The notes below the pieces were generated by a model that worked only from the letters and a program-made list of their open reading frames with translations, was not told the DNA's origin and searched no databases. From assembly GCA_003339415.1 (NCBI GenBank), contig PDHQ01000270.1, positions 1 through 47,191 on the forward strand: DNA of 47,191 nucleotides, in the 5' to 3' direction. Of the stretch, positions 10,082-24,300 are shown in pieces. A program made the translations under genes and the position numbers. Each line of letters opens with the position of its first letter. Positions within the stretch are counted from its first letter, which is position 1. Source of the DNA: Ophiocordyceps camponoti-saundersi (nom. inval.). Taxonomy: Eukaryota > Ascomycota > Sordariomycetes > Hypocreales > Ophiocordycipitaceae.

Positions 10082-13000
10082 TACGGAGGGAAAAGCTTTA
10101 TATAAGTCTTTATTATATAAGGGTATAATTAGGATTTTAAACTATACTTTTTTCTCTATAAGTATAATAAGAAGAGAGCGGAGATAGAGTTTAACTTATA
10201 TCGTATAAAATTTAATTAGTTTTATAGGGAGTTTAAGAATAATATCCTAGCTATTAAAACTAGAAATACGGAAAAAACCTTACTATTTATCCTTTTTACG
10301 CTAAATAAAAACTTCGCTTTAAAAAGGAAATAATAAGATATTATATAAGTTAGGTCCGTTTCGGGTATAAAAAGCGCGTAAAATATCTACTTAAGCTTTA
10401 ATTTATTATACTTATTTTATAACGCGCTAAATTACTTAAGCTTTTATAGTAATATTAGGAGCTAGGGGTAAATTATACGAAATATAAAGGTAAATATTAA
10501 AAATAAGAAATATTAAGATATAGCTATCTAATCCGGCTATATCGTTAATAGCCTTAATAGCTATCTAAAAAATAGTTACGTTATTAGTTTTAATATTAAT
10601 TTCCTATTATAAGATATCGTACGCTTGCCTAAGAGGGGCGTATATATATTTAACCTTACTAATCGCCTAATATGCTTTAATAAGTATTTCTTTATATATA
10701 GTACCGAGTAATTTCGCGTTCGTATAAAACTTTAAAAAGGAAAAGTTAGTCCTAGCGTTATAGGAGATAATATTTAGTAAGCCTTAATATATATAAATCT
10801 AATACTTATATAAGGCGTTTTAAGCGTTTACCGCTAATATATTTTATATAAAAGCGGTAACTTAGAAAGATATAGCTTCGTTAATAATATATAGGATTAG
10901 CTTACCGTAAAGGTAAAAAATATCGATAACTAGTAAGTAGTTAAAATCGTAGTTATCTTTAAGGGAGAATTTAAATTACTAAAGTTTTAAGTTATATAAT
11001 TAATATTAGTAATATAAATATTAGATTAACTTAAGAGCTACGGAGGTTATATTTAAAAAACTAGCCTTTTTTAGTAAGTTATAAAGCTATTATATATAGG
11101 GGTAGCTAAAACGTTAGTAAAGCTATTATAACTCTTATTTTATATAATATAATATAGATTTTTATTTTAAGATATTAAAAAATAAATATCCTTATTTCTT
11201 AATAATAGGAACTATTATATTATTATATTATATAATAATATCCCTTATATTATTATAAAAGGTATAAAGGCGGTTAGTATCTTAAAAATAGAAAAGAAAT
11301 AAGGTAGAAATATTAAGAATATAATAGAGGACTTTACTAAGGGGGTTTTATACGATAATAATTCCGATTAGCTTAATAGGTTCTAAGGAGCTAAAATAGA
11401 TTATATTCTTAATTAGAGTTTAGTTAATAATTATACGAGGGTATTCTTAGATATAAGCTTTTACTTATAATTTACCTATAGTTAAGATTTACGTAGCTCT
11501 TATATCTTAAAGCTTATTTTAATATATTATATAATATATATTAGAAAGGAGGAATTATTCCGTAAGAACTGCTAAGGCTTTTAATTAGTAAATATTATCG
11601 CTAGTAAGGCGGTATATATAGGCTACTATAATAAAAAACGAAACCGCGTTTTCGCTACTAATAATTTCTTCTTTAATATCGAAGTTTTTATTATATAATT
11701 ATAAAAACTAGGAATCTTATTTATTAGAACCTTTATATAATAAGAGGAATACGCTAAATTCTTCCTTTATAAGAGGATCTTAGCTAGTTTTTTTATAACT
11801 AGTAAAGTATTACTTATATACGCGTTAGATATTATCTAATTTATAGTTTATAGATTAATATCTTTCCTTTTTATATACGAAATACCTTTATATCGTATAA
11901 AGTTAAAACTAGCGTTATTATAGGGAAAAATATTATATAAGGGGCGATCATTATTAGTAGGGAGTAAAAGAAGATTATCCGGGGTTCGTATAATACTTAT
12001 TATAATTAAAATAGTATTATTTAATAAAAAACTAATTAGTAGTTTTATCTATAGCGATAAGAAGGGAGGAATAGAGGCGATTAATAAATATTTTATATAA
12101 TATATCTTAGAATATTATAGCTAATTCGAGTTCTAGAACGCTATAATAAGCTTATATAATAGTAGTAAAAAGTTACTTTTCTCCTTAATAGTCGGGTTTA
12201 AGGGCTTATTAAATAAGTTAAAATTTATTAAAATAAGTATTAAATAAATCTATTATAATTTTATTAGGGTTTTCTTATCGTATAATATTAAAAGAAAGAG
12301 TAATTTAATTTATCTAATATAATAAATAGTTCGTATAAGTATTAAAATATATATTTAAAAAAGTATAAATTTTATCTTATTATTTATCCGATCTAATAAT
12401 ATATAAATAATAATCCTAAGCTTTATCTAAAAGGATATCTAGAAAAATAGCGTAAAATTAATCTTCTATTATATTAATATAAGAGTAATAGCTAATAAAA
12501 ATCCTAGCTTTATCGATTAGTATATTATATAGCTGCCCTATATAGTTCTAATCTTTTTATTAATTTTTAAGGAAGGCGGTAACTTTATTTAGGGAGATTA
12601 GTCTATTTGCTACTTTTTATATTAGTAATAATATATAAATTCGTATAATACTTATTAAAGCTTAATTTATTAGTTCCGGGAGGGTTTAAGTTAAGGTTAC
12701 TAAGAGTAGCTATATATTTAAGTTATATAAAATAGTTAACTCCTATATATAAGTTATATAAAGTAAGGGTTCGGCTAAGATATTTTATAATAGCTATATT
12801 AAGATATATCTTAACTTAGGGGGCTATACTAAGTATAAAGCTTATATTATATAATCTAAAAAAGTTAGTTTAGAAAAGGGGGGGTAATTTAACTATATAG
12901 AAGGGGCTTCTTATAAGTTAAGGGGTAAAATATTTTCCGGTTTAGCCTTAAGGAGTCGTATAAAGCGTTTAATTAATATACCGTTTCCGATAAGTAAGAT

Positions 13001-13590
13001 ATATTATACGATTATAATTTAAGTTAGTTTTTTTAAGAATATATAGTAAATATATTTTAGCTAATAGTAAGTTTATCCTTAAAGTTTCGATTAGATTATA
13101 TAAAGAAAGTTATTTTTATAAAAGTTAAAGTAAATAATATCGTATATTTACTAAGTAATAAATATTATTAATTTAACCTTATTAGGAGGTTATATAAGGT
13201 TAAGTTATATATTTTAATAAATTAAGTTTATACTTTAAGTTTAGATATAAAGGTTAACTTCGCTTCCTTTTATTATTTTATCGTATAAAGCTAAAATCTC
13301 GTTTATTACTATTATTATAGTTAATATATTTACTACTTCCTATTTAACTTTTAAGGTTATAAAAGCTATATTATTGTTATTATATTTCCGGAACGCTATT
13401 AAAGGTAATATTATATAATTAGTAAAAAGTACCGGGCTAAATATAGCTTTTCGGTAAGGATTTTATTATTAGTAAATATTATATATTACTTTAATTTTTT
13501 AGTCTTAATAATAGTATTAGGTAAAAATAGCTTTTCGGTAAAAACTAATATTAAGAAGTAAGGTAAAAATATAAATATCGGTTAATAGTA
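10082..13590 (+). pseudogene. unrecognised long decayed reading frame
   Basis: A single plus-strand frame (first codon base at 10082, 11339 and 12950, all equal to 2 modulo 3) can be followed for about 3.5 kb. Its stops are almost all TAA/TAG that would be CAA, CAG or TGG before RIP. Read this way it would encode roughly 1170 residues, with segments such as RLPKRGVYIFNLTNRLICF, KGKVSPSVIGDN and SLDIKVNFASFYYF. I do not recognise the family: no YxDD reverse transcriptase box, D(35)E integrase, CCHC knuckle or helicase motif is visible. The absence of obvious frameshifts over 3.5 kb argues for a real ancestral gene in a repeated element. Both ends are approximate. Confidence 0.6.
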
Positions 13591-13705
13591 AGTATAAGGG
13601 CTTTTCGGTATTATATAATACCTATCTTATTATTTTAGCTAATTTATAGTTAACTAATAATAACTAATATAATTACTAATTAATATTAAGTAATCTTTAT
13701 ACGTA

Positions 13706-13980
13706 TATATAGGTAAGAGAAAGTAAAAGTAATCTAAATTAAGTATAATTAGAAATAAATACCCTTCCTTTATCGTATAAGGAAGAGCGGCTATATAGTT
13801 AGATAATACTCTACTTCTATACCCTCCTTCTTCTTATCTAAGCTACCTCCTACCTCCTAAGTTATACGAGGCACGACTTAGGTAGTAATATATATTTTAT
13901 TAGAGGCTTCCTTATATCCGTGCTATCCTCTATATATATATCGTATAGCAGATATAAAAGGGTATAAAGAGATAATATTT
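13706..13980 (+). repeat. repeat A, copy 1
   Basis: About 275 bp that recurs in the same orientation at 46796-47065. Shared landmarks include the pyrimidine-rich CTATACCCTCCTTCTTCTTA block and the end GTATAAAGAGATA. It lies just downstream of the unrecognised long frame and may be its 3' end. The other copy ends in a long ATT run. Confidence 0.8.
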
Positions 13981-13995
13981 AATACTAACTAATTA

Positions 13996-14090
13996 TATAT
14001 ACCTATATATACCCCGCGCCTATTATACGCGTAGACTTAACTAAGCACCCCCTATATAACTTAGCTATTCGGGCGTAGCTTAAATCCCTT
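13996..14090 (+). repeat. repeat B, copy 1
   Basis: About 95 bp, recurring at 46472-46570. Shared landmarks are TATATACCCCGCGC, GACTTAACTAAGCAC and GCGTAGCTTAAATC. It follows repeat A here, whereas at the right end of the window B precedes A. Confidence 0.75.
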
Positions 14091-14091
14091 A

Positions 14092-14485
14092 TAAAACTTT
14101 TATATATTTCTAAGCTATATTAATAAGGCTTTAATAAATTAAATTATTAAAATTATTTTAATTAAATATAAGGATTTAATTTATAATAATAATAATAGCT
14201 AAAAGAATAAGTAAGCTATATAAACTTTATACTAAACTTAGTTTATATATATTTTTATTATTATAAAGTTTATTTTAAGGGAAATATTAGCTTCTAAATT
14301 ACTAATTAATACTTAACTTATTAAATATATAAAGTGCTAGGTATAGGCGGGGTTTAACTTAAAGCTAAGGTAATACTTAAAGGAAGGGTTTTACTCTAAG
14401 TTTTTTAGTTTTTCCCCTTTTTAAAATATATATAAAATAGTTTTAAGCTATATAAAGCGTATTAGTATATAAATTATTATTATTC
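14092..14485 (+). repeat. repeat alpha, copy 0 (truncated gamma-alpha)
   Basis: About 390 bp that recurs at the 3' ends of the two longer gamma-alpha copies (about 28965-29355 and 38013-38400). Landmarks are TATATAAAGTGCTAGGTATA, the GGAGGGTTTTA-type block, AAAATATATATA and a terminal ATT run. Here the gamma part is missing and the copy directly abuts gypsy2 unit 1. Its identity is unknown; it carries no visible coding sequence. Confidence 0.78.
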
Positions 14486-14799
14486 TTATTATTAATAAGT
14501 AATTATAAAATATATATTTAATTTCTTTATTTTTATAAAAAATAAAAAAAACTTATATATAACTTAAACTATAATTAGCTTTAAAATATATAATTAAAGC
14601 CCTTAATTAAATTTTTAAATAATTAAAAAAAACTTATTTTAAAAATATTAAATTTTATAATAAAATAAAATTTTTATAAAAACTAAACTATAATTATAAC
14701 TACTTTTTTATAAAATATAACTAATATAATTATATTATAAAAGTAATTTATAAATATAATATAATTATAAATATAAATTTTAAAATTTTAAAATTATTA

Positions 14800-15900
14800 A
14801 TTTTAAAAAATTAAAATTTAAATATAAGAAAAACTTATTAAGAAATATTAACTATATTTAAAATAAGTAAAAAGATATTTATTATAATTAAAAAAGCTAC
14901 TTAAGATATTTTTATATTAGTTATTTTAGTAAAATAGCTAAACTTTTTTTACTTAAATATTATAATAATTTATTATAAGGAGGTAAGTAAATTTATAAGT
15001 AAAAAAAAGATTTTAATATTTTCCTTATAAACTTAAAAGATAAAATAAAATCTAATTAAAAAACTTTTTATTATAAATAAGATAAGATAAGTATTTTATT
15101 TTATATTTTAGAAAAAAAAGCTTATAGATTTTTAAAAACTTAATATAACTTAAAAAACGCTTTTTTTAAACTAGTAAAGATAATTTAATATTTAAAATCC
15201 GCTTATAGAAATCTAAATAAATTTATAAAAGCTATAAGTTAGCTTTATAAACTAAACTTTTCTTTAATTAATAAATAAAAAATTTAAGAGTTTTTTACTA
15301 AGTTTAATTACTTTATAGCTAAAACTTAAGTTTTCTTAGCTTAAATTAAGTAGATATTTTAAAATTATTTACTTACTAAGTTTTTTATAAAAGCTAAAAA
15401 CTTATATATAATATATAAGGAATTTTATAAATATATAAAAAATGCTATATTTTATTAAAAAAAAGTTTACTTATTAAGAAGCTATATAGAAAGTTTATTA
15501 AAGTAATAAGATAGCGCTAGTAATATAAAAAAGAAGATTATAATTATAACTTTATATTAGAAAAGCTAGCCTTTAAGTAAAAAAAAAAAAGTTTATTAGG
15601 AAAATAATACTTATTTTATTTATAGGAAAAAAAGCTATATAGCTAAAAATTACCTTAATAAATAGAAAATAAGAAAAGTTTATAAAGTTTAAATACCTTT
15701 ACTAAACTTTATTTAATTAAATAACTCTAATTTAGAAAAAAAAGTAAGATTATTATAAAGCTTTTTAATAATTTTAAAAATATTATATATAGGATAGAAA
15801 ATAAAAAAGTTATTTATTATTAATAATTAAGTTTAAGTTAATAATATTACTTTTTATATTTTTACTTTATATAATATTAAAATAGATATTCATCTTTTAA
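14800..15900 (+). pseudogene. gypsy2 unit 1 Gag relic
   Basis: The plus strand encodes a Gag-like region ending in a CCHC knuckle at 15612-15653, read as YFIYRKKSYIAKNY. With Tyr at the two first Cys, the His and the last Cys positions (TGY/CAY changed to TAY), this fits CX2CX4HX4C exactly. Upstream, units 1-3 share a Gag-type segment with a pattern like KAYKFLET and SLITL. Extents are approximate. Confidence 0.75.
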
Positions 15901-18900
15901 TTAATTATTATTTTATAAAGTAAATAATAAAGCGCTTAAGCGTTAAGCTTATTTTTATTTATCTTATTCTCCTTATTAATTTTTAAAGCTGTTAAGCTAG
16001 CTTAGTTTATAAATACCTAATTATTACTTTAGTAATTAATAAATAGTATTTTTCCTAAGAAATCTGCTAAGTAACTAACTATACTAAAAATCTTTTTATT
16101 AGTTTATTTTAAATAGCTAAGAAAAAGTTATTACTTAATTATATAGCTTAGAAACTAATTTAGCTAAATAACTTATCTATTTTTACTAAATACTTACTTT
16201 TAATCTTATTATTAAAAAAGCCCCCTTTTACTAGAAATCCGGACTTAGCTATTTAAGGAAACGCTAAATATTAAAACCGCCTTCTTTATTAAAATAAGCG
16301 TAAATATTAGATCTTCTAATATTTATAAAAAAAGAAAACTTTATATAGCTTATAAAGTAAAAAACGCTCGCTTAAACTTTAACTTAAAATAATAAAAAAA
16401 CTTATAATATAAATAAAAATATTTTAAAAAAGTAATTTAGTTATTAAATATAATAAAACCTTTATTATATATAATAAAAAAAGATAACTTTATTAATATT
16501 TATAACTCTTATAAAATTAAAAGATAATAATAACTTAATTATAATTATAAAGCTAAGCTTAGCTAGCTATATATATATAAAATAAGAAATCTTATTTTTT
16601 TAGAAAGAAGAACTTAAGTATATTATTTATATTTATAGCGTAATTCCTTTAGCTTTTATATATTTAAAAAGATTTTTTAGTAAAAAGAAAGCTTATATTT
16701 TTACTAGCCCTTAACCTAGCTATAATATTATTTTAAAACTTAAGAAGCTATTAAACTTAATAAAACCTTTTTTTATAAAATGCTTATAAAATATTTATTA
16801 TTAAAAAAAACTATTAATTATTTACTTAAGATTAGGTTAATTAAGCTAAATATTAATCTTTATACGATTTTTATTCTTTTTATATTAAAGCTATATTAAT
16901 AGCTTAGCGCTTTTATATTAACTATTAATAAATAAATAATTATTTAAAATATTAGATTTTACTTATTTCTTTTTAGAAAATATAATATTTAGCTATTAAG
17001 AGGTAAAATAGTTTTAGAAAACTAATATTATTTAAGTATTTTATTATTTCTATCTTAACTTTAGTTTTAAATATTTTATAACTTTTTATATAAAGTTTAA
17101 TATATTTTACTAGCTTATTCTTTTATTTAGCTTTAAAATAAAGTTTACTTAATTTTTAAATTTTATTAATACTTTATTTTATAATCTTATTAATTATTAT
17201 ATAAGTATATATACTAATAATATATTAATTTACTTAAATAGCGAAAAATGAATATTAAAAAAATACTAAGAAATAATTTAATACTTATATTAAGCGAACT
17301 TATAAGGGGATATCTAGAAATTAAAATTTTATATTATAAAAATTAACTATTTTATTATAATATTATATATAAGCTAAGGAATAAATATAAACTCTTATAA
17401 AGTATAAATAATATAGAATTAAAAAATTAAAAATCTTTATAATTATAAAGCTATTTACTTATTTATAAGATTTTATAATTTTATTTAGATTTTCTATTAT
17501 TATATTAATATCGCTATTAAGCTTTTAAATTATCTTTTAAAGAAAAACGTTTTTTTTAAACTTAGACTAAAATAAAAGAAAGCTTTTAATAAGATAAAGG
17601 AATTAATTATATAAGCTTTAATATTTACTTTCTTCTATCTAAAACTCTTAACCTAATTTAAAAGTAACGCTTTTTAGAATATTATAATTAGTATATTTTA
17701 ATAATAATAAAATAATTTAATATAAAAGCTTATAAGCTTTTTCTTAAAAATAATAAACTTAGGTAAATATATTTACTTAATCTAAAATTATAAACTCCTC
17801 GCTATTTTCTAAAGCTTTAAATATTTCTATTTAAAATTACTTAATTAAAATTTAATATAATTATAAATTATAAAGCTTTAATTTATTTTATAATAAAAAG
17901 ATTACTCTTTATTAATAAAGTTTAATAATCTAATTTTCTAGCTTAGTTTAATATTTATTTCTTTTACTAACTTAGCTAGCTAAATATAGCTACTAACGCC
18001 TTTTTATATAAAATAGCTAAGCTCCTAACTATAAAAGCTTATAAAAAAGAAAAAAAGACGCTTATAATAATTCCTTTAGAAAGCCTTAGATTTAAAGCTT
18101 TAACCTTAACTCTTATAATTATGCTAATCCGCCTTATAAAAGACTTTACTTTATTAAGGGCGGAGTTACTATAACTAATTTAAGAAAAGAATATAAGCTA
18201 AAATTTAAAATTTTATAGTAATTTTTTATAATACTTAAGTAAGATAATTAAAAGCGGTTTTTTCTTTATATTACCTTAATCTAAAATATATATAAGCTAG
18301 CTATTTTTACTTATAATAAATAAAATAAAACTACTTAGATATTTTAGCAAAGCTATTATTAGCTTAAGATAAAATAAAATATTTATTAATATATCTATAA
18401 CTATTATAAGTATTAAAAGAATAAAATATTATAAAATAAAACCTTAAATTTATTATATTTTTTATTTATTCTAATTTTTATATAAGAATATATAGCTTAT
18501 AATAAAAAAGTAATATTAAAGGATTATTTTAAGTATAATTATATTTAAACTTTTATCTATAAGCTAAGCTAAATTATCGCTATATTATTAGGTAAGAAAA
18601 ATAATATAGTAAAGTTACTTATAAAACGCTATTTCTAATACTTTTATTATTTTTTTAATATAAAAAAATATAAATTAATAATAATATTAGCTTATTTATT
18701 TTAAAGTTTCTTAGTAAAATTAATAAGTTAATAAGTATTAAATATTATTATAATAATATCTTATACTTATAAATATAAGAAAGCGTAAAGATAATTAATT
18801 AATATTAAAACTAAAAGCTATAATTTTATATAAATAAATAATAAAATAACTAAAATAATTAAAAATATTTTCCTTCCCGCTTTAGATTTTATATATAACT

Positions 18901-19600
18901 CCTTATAGTATATATTAATTAATATAACGCTATTTATAGTTACTTTTAGAAAGGATATATAAAACCCCTTATTAGTCCTTAGCTTTTAGGATACCTTAAA
19001 CGCTTTAAGCCTTATTATTATAGCTTATAAACTTATCGCTTATATATAGGAAATATAATAATAAGCTTAAGCTATTATAAAAGAAATATATAGTAAGTAG
19101 AAAATATAAGCTAATAAAAGATATCGCTTAATAAATTTTAAAATTAGTAATAAAATATCTTTTAGCTATAAAGGTTTCTTTATAATTATACTTATAACGC
19201 GCCTTAATATATAATAGTTAAGACCTTTTATAATTTAGAAAAATAAAAATATAGCTTTGTCCTTAACTTATTAAATAGCTATTAAATAGTAAACTTATTT
19301 TATACTAATTATTTTTAGAAAGCTATTATAAATCCCTTACTTAGCTAAGAGACGCCCCTTACTAAATTAAAAAATATTAATAATATATTAAAGTAAAAGG
19401 TAAATTAAATCTTTTAGTTTTATATTATAAAATAACACTATTAGTTATATTACTAAGTTTTTAAATATAGTAATAACTTTAATAAAATATAATACCTTAT
19501 TAGGAATTTCTAATATATAATTATAGCTTTTAAGGAATTTTATAATTATTTCCTTAATATTATTAGCTTACTTATTAATCTTAGACGCTAGATTAAGGCT
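15900..19600 (+). pseudogene. gypsy2 unit 1 Pol relic
   Basis: RT catalytic box YTNNILIY at 17210-17221 (YxDD with both Asp changed to Asn). About 1.19 kb further is the integrase zinc motif: the bases at 18402-18416 encode YYKY followed by a stop, where the family has C-H-x-C-Q. The same spacing (1191-1199 bp) is seen in units 2 and 3. Protease was not identified. The reading frame is disrupted by indels as well as stops. Confidence 0.78.
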
Positions 19601-19644
19601 ATTATAGCGGATTATAATTATAAGAATAATAACTAAAATTATAC

Positions 19645-19969
19645 TATTATATACTAAAACTTATTAAGATTTCCCTTAAATATTTTATAGTAATTTCTAA
19701 GGATTTTTAATTATATTTATATAACTTTAGAAACCTTATTATAAAATTACTTAGAAAGACTTTTAAGGGAAATTACTAAAAAAAGTAATTACTTCTTTAT
19801 TAAGATTTTACTATACCCTCTCTTATCTTTACTAATATATATTTTTAAATATTTTACTAAAATTTTACTTATAAGAGTTTTTCTCTCTTTTCCTTCTTTT
19901 CTTTTTAGCTTAGAATTTTTATTTATAATATTAATATTACTATTTATTTAATATATCCTAGCTATAATA
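19645..19969 (+). repeat. gypsy2 LTR shared by units 1 and 2
   Basis: 325 bp, from TATTATATAC to GCTATAATA. The inverted ends TATTA...TAATA fit ancestral TGTTA...TAACA after RIP. It has the same length as the two LTRs of unit 3. Confidence 0.85.
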
Positions 19970-20299
19970 TTATTTTAAGCTTACTTTTTACTAATAAGTA
20001 ATTAAAAAATATATACCTTATTTTTATATCTTTATATAAAATAGAAAAAATCTTATATATAATTATAATTATAACTAACCTTAAAATATATATTTAAAGC
20101 TTTTAATTAAACTTTCAGGTAATTAAAAAACTTATTTTAAGGACGCTAAACCTTATAATAAAATAAAGTTTTAGTAAAAATTAAATTATAATTATAGCCG
20201 CTTTTATATAAAATATAATTAATATAATTATATTTAAAAAATAGCGTGGAAAAGTAATATAATTATAAGTGTAAATTATAAAACTTTAAAATTAATTAA

Positions 20300-21300
20300 T
20301 TTAGGAAAATTAAAATTTAAATATAAAAAAAATTATTAAGAAATATTAACTATATTTAAAATAAGTAAAAATTTATTTATCCTAATTAAAAAAGCTATTT
20401 AGGATATTTTTATTCTAATTACCCTAATAAAATAGCTAAATCCCTTTTACTTAAATATTATAAAAATTTACTATAAGGAGGTAAGTAAGTTTTTAGGTTA
20501 GAAAAAGATTTTAATATTTTTCTTATAAACTTAAAAAGTAAAATAAAATTTTATAAAATAACTTTTTATAATAAATAAGATAAGATAAATATTTTATTTT
20601 ATATTTAAAAAAAAAGCTTATAAATTTTTAGAAACTTAATATAACTTAAAGGAATACTCTTTTTTAAATTAGCTAAGATAATTTAGTATTTAGAATCTAT
20701 TTACGGAAATCTAAATAAATTCGCTAAGGCTATAAACTAGCTTTATAAACTAAACTTTTTCTTAATTAGTAAGTAAGAAATTTAAGAATTTCTTACTAAG
20801 TTTAATTACTTTATAGCTAAAACTTAAATTCCCTTAGCTTAAATTAAGTATATATTTTAAGATTATTTACTTATTAACTTTAACTTAAGCTTTTTTATAA
20901 AAGCTAAATATTTATATATAATATATAAGGAATTTTATAAATATATAAAAAACGCTATATTTAACTAAAAGAAGGAATATACTTACTAAGAAGCTATATA
21001 AAAAGCTTACTAAGGTAATAAAATAACTTTAGTAATATAAAAAAAAGATATAATTATAATTATAACTTTATATTAGAAAGGCTAGCTTGTAAGTAAAAAT
21101 AAAAAAAAGTTTATTAAGAAAATAATACTTATTTTATTTATAAAAAAAAGCTATATAGCTAAGGATTACTTTTACTAATAAAAAATAAAGAGAGTTTATA
21201 AAGTTTAAACGCCCTTACCTAACTTTATTTAATTAAATAGTTTTAATTTAGGAAAAGAATAAAACTATTATAAAGCTTCTTAATAATTCTAAAAATATTA
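20300..21300 (+). pseudogene. gypsy2 unit 2 Gag relic
   Basis: Aligns with the Gag regions of units 1 and 3, including the segment before the zinc knuckle (about 21125-21170). In this unit the knuckle has an altered A-run that breaks the frame relative to unit 1. It is non-functional. Confidence 0.7.
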
Positions 21301-24300
21301 TATATAAAATAAAAAGTAAGAAAGTTATTTATTATTAATAGTTAAGTTTAAGTTAATAATATTACTTTTTACGCCTTTACTTTATATAAAACTAAAGTAA
21401 ATATTTATCTTTTAGTTAGTTATTATTTTATAAAATAAGTAATAAAGCGCTTAAGCGCTAAGCTTATTTTTATTTATTTTATCTCTTTTATTAATTTTAA
21501 AAGCTATTAGGCTAGCTTAGATTATAAGTATTTAATTATTACTTTAATAATTAATAAATAGTATTTTCCTTAGAAAATTTACTAAGTAACTAACTATTTT
21601 TAGGATCTCTTTATTAGCCTATTTTAAATAGCTAAAAAAAGGTTATAACTTAATTATATAGCTTAGAAACTAGTTTAGCTAAATAACTTACTCGCTTTTA
21701 TTAAATATTTATTTTTAATTTTATTATTTAAAAAGCCCCTTTTTACCGGAAATCTAAATCTAGCTATCTAAGCGGATATTAAATATAAAAACCGCCTTTT
21801 TTATTAAGATAAGTATAAATATTAAATTCTTTAATATTTATAAAAAAAAACTTTATATAGCTTATAAAAGAAAAAAAGCTAGCTTAAACCTTAACTTAAA
21901 TTAACTAGGAAATTAATAATATAAATAAGAATATTTTTAAAAAGTAACTTATTCGCTAAATATAATAAGACCCTTATTATATATAATAGAAAAAATAACT
22001 TTATTAATATTTATAGCCCTTATAAAACTGAAAGATAATAGTAACTTAATTATAATTATAAAGCTAAGCTTAGCTAGCTATATATATATAAGATAAGAAA
22101 TATTATTTTTTAGGGAGAAAAGCTAAAATATATTACTAATATATATAATATAATTCCTCTTATTTTTATATATTTTAAAAGAATTTTTAATAAGAAAAAA
22201 GCTTATATTTTTACTAGCTTTAAACTTAGCTATAATATTATTTTAAAACTTAAAAAGCTTTTAAACTTAATAAAACCTCTTTTTTATAAAATACCTATAA
22301 AATACTTACCTTTAAAAAAGAAACTATTAATTATTTACTTAAGATAAAGTTTTTTAAACTAAATATTAATCTTTACGCTATTTTTATTTTCTTCGCGCTA
22401 AAGCTATACTTAATAGCTTAGCGCTTTTATATTAACTATTAATAAATAAATAATTATTTAAAAATTAGATCTTACTTATTTTTTTTAAAAAAATATAATA
22501 TTTAGCTACCGGGAGGCAAAATAGTTTGTAAAAATTAATATTATCGAAGCGTTTTATTATCTCTATTATAACCTTAACTTTAAATACCTTATAGCTTTTT
22601 ATATAAAGTTTAGTATATTTTATTAGCTTATTTTCTTATTTAGCCTTAAAATAAAGCTTACCTAGTTTAAGAATTTTATTAATATTTAATTATTAATTTT
22701 CTTAACTATTATATAAGCGTATATATTAATAATATATTAGTTTATATAGATACTAAAAAGGGAAAATATTAAGAACAATATTAAAAAATAATCTAACGCT
22801 TATATTAAGTAAACTTATAAGGAGATATTTAAAAATCAAAGTTTAATATTATAGAAATTAACTACCTTAATATAATATTATATATAAGTTAAGGAATAAG
22901 TATAAACTTTTATAAAATATAAGCTATTTAAAACTAAAAATTTAAAAATCTTTATAATTATAAAGCTATCCGCTTATTTATAAGATTTTATAACTTTATC
23001 TAAATCTTTTATTATTATATTAATATTACCGCTAAGCTTTTAAATTACTTTTTAAAAAAAATATTACTTTTAGATATAAACTAAAGTAAAAAAAGAAGCT
23101 CTTAATAAAATAAAGGAATTAGCTATATAAGCTTTAATACTTACCCTTTTCTATTTAAAACTTTTAATATATTTTAAAACTAACGCTTTTTAAAATATTA
23201 CTATTAATATATTTTAATAATAATAAAATAATTAAATATAAAAGCTTATTAGCTTTTTCTTAAAAATAATAAACTTAGTCAAGTAAATATACTTAATTTA
23301 AAACTATAAACTTTTTATTATTATATAAAGCTTTAAGTATTCTTACTTAAAATTACTTAATTAAAAATTTAATATAATTATAAATTATAAAGCCTTAGTT
23401 TATTTTATTATAAAAAGACTACTTTTTATTTATTTAAGTTTAATAATCTTATTTTTTTACTTAGTTTAATATTTATTTTCTATATTAACTTAGCTAGCTA
23501 AATATAGCTATTAATATTCTTTTATATAAAATAGCTAAGCTCCTAACTATAAAAGCTTATAAAAAGGAAAAAAAGACGCTTATAATAATTCCCCTAAAAA
23601 GCTTTAAATTTAAAGCCCTAACCTTAATTCTTATAATTACCCTAATTTACCTTATAAAAGATTTTATCTTATTAGGGGTAGAGTTAATATAACTAATTTA
23701 AGAAAAGAATATAAGTTAAAACCTTAGATTTTATAATAATCTCTTTATAATACCTAAGTAAAATAGCTAAAAATAATTCTTCTTTTATATTACCTTAATT
23801 TAAAATATATATAAGCTAGCTATCTTCGCTTATAAGAAATAAAATAAAACTATTTAAATATTTTAATAAAGTTATTATTAGCTTAGGATAAAATAAAATA
23901 TTTACTAATATATCTATAATTATTATAAATATTAAATAAATAAAATATTATAAGGTAAAATTTAAAGTTTATTATACCCTTTACTTATTTTAACTTTTAT
24001 ATAAAAGTATATTACTTATAACGGAAAAATTATATTAGAAAACTATTTTAAATATAATTATATCTAAACTTTTATTTATAAGCTAAGTAAGATTATTACT
24101 ATATTACTAAGTAAGAAAAATAATATAGCTAAGGTATTTATAAGATATTATTTTTAATACCTTTATTATCTTTTTAATATATTAAATATATAAATTATAA
24201 ATAATACTAGCTTACTTATTTTAGGATTTCTTAGTAAAATTAACTAGGACAATTAATATTAAATATTATTATAATAACGCCCTTTTTTTAAATATAAGGA

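Larger units (their letters stand above)
14490..19969 (+). mobile_element. gypsy2 unit 1 (no 5' LTR)
   Basis: Ty3/gypsy element on the plus strand, homologous to units 2 and 3 along its whole internal region. It starts directly with internal sequence after repeat alpha and lacks its own 5' LTR. Its 3' LTR (19645-19969) also serves as the 5' LTR of unit 2, so the two form a tandem. Gag knuckle, RT box and integrase zinc motif can all be read. It is more decayed and AT-rich than gypsy1. Confidence 0.85.
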
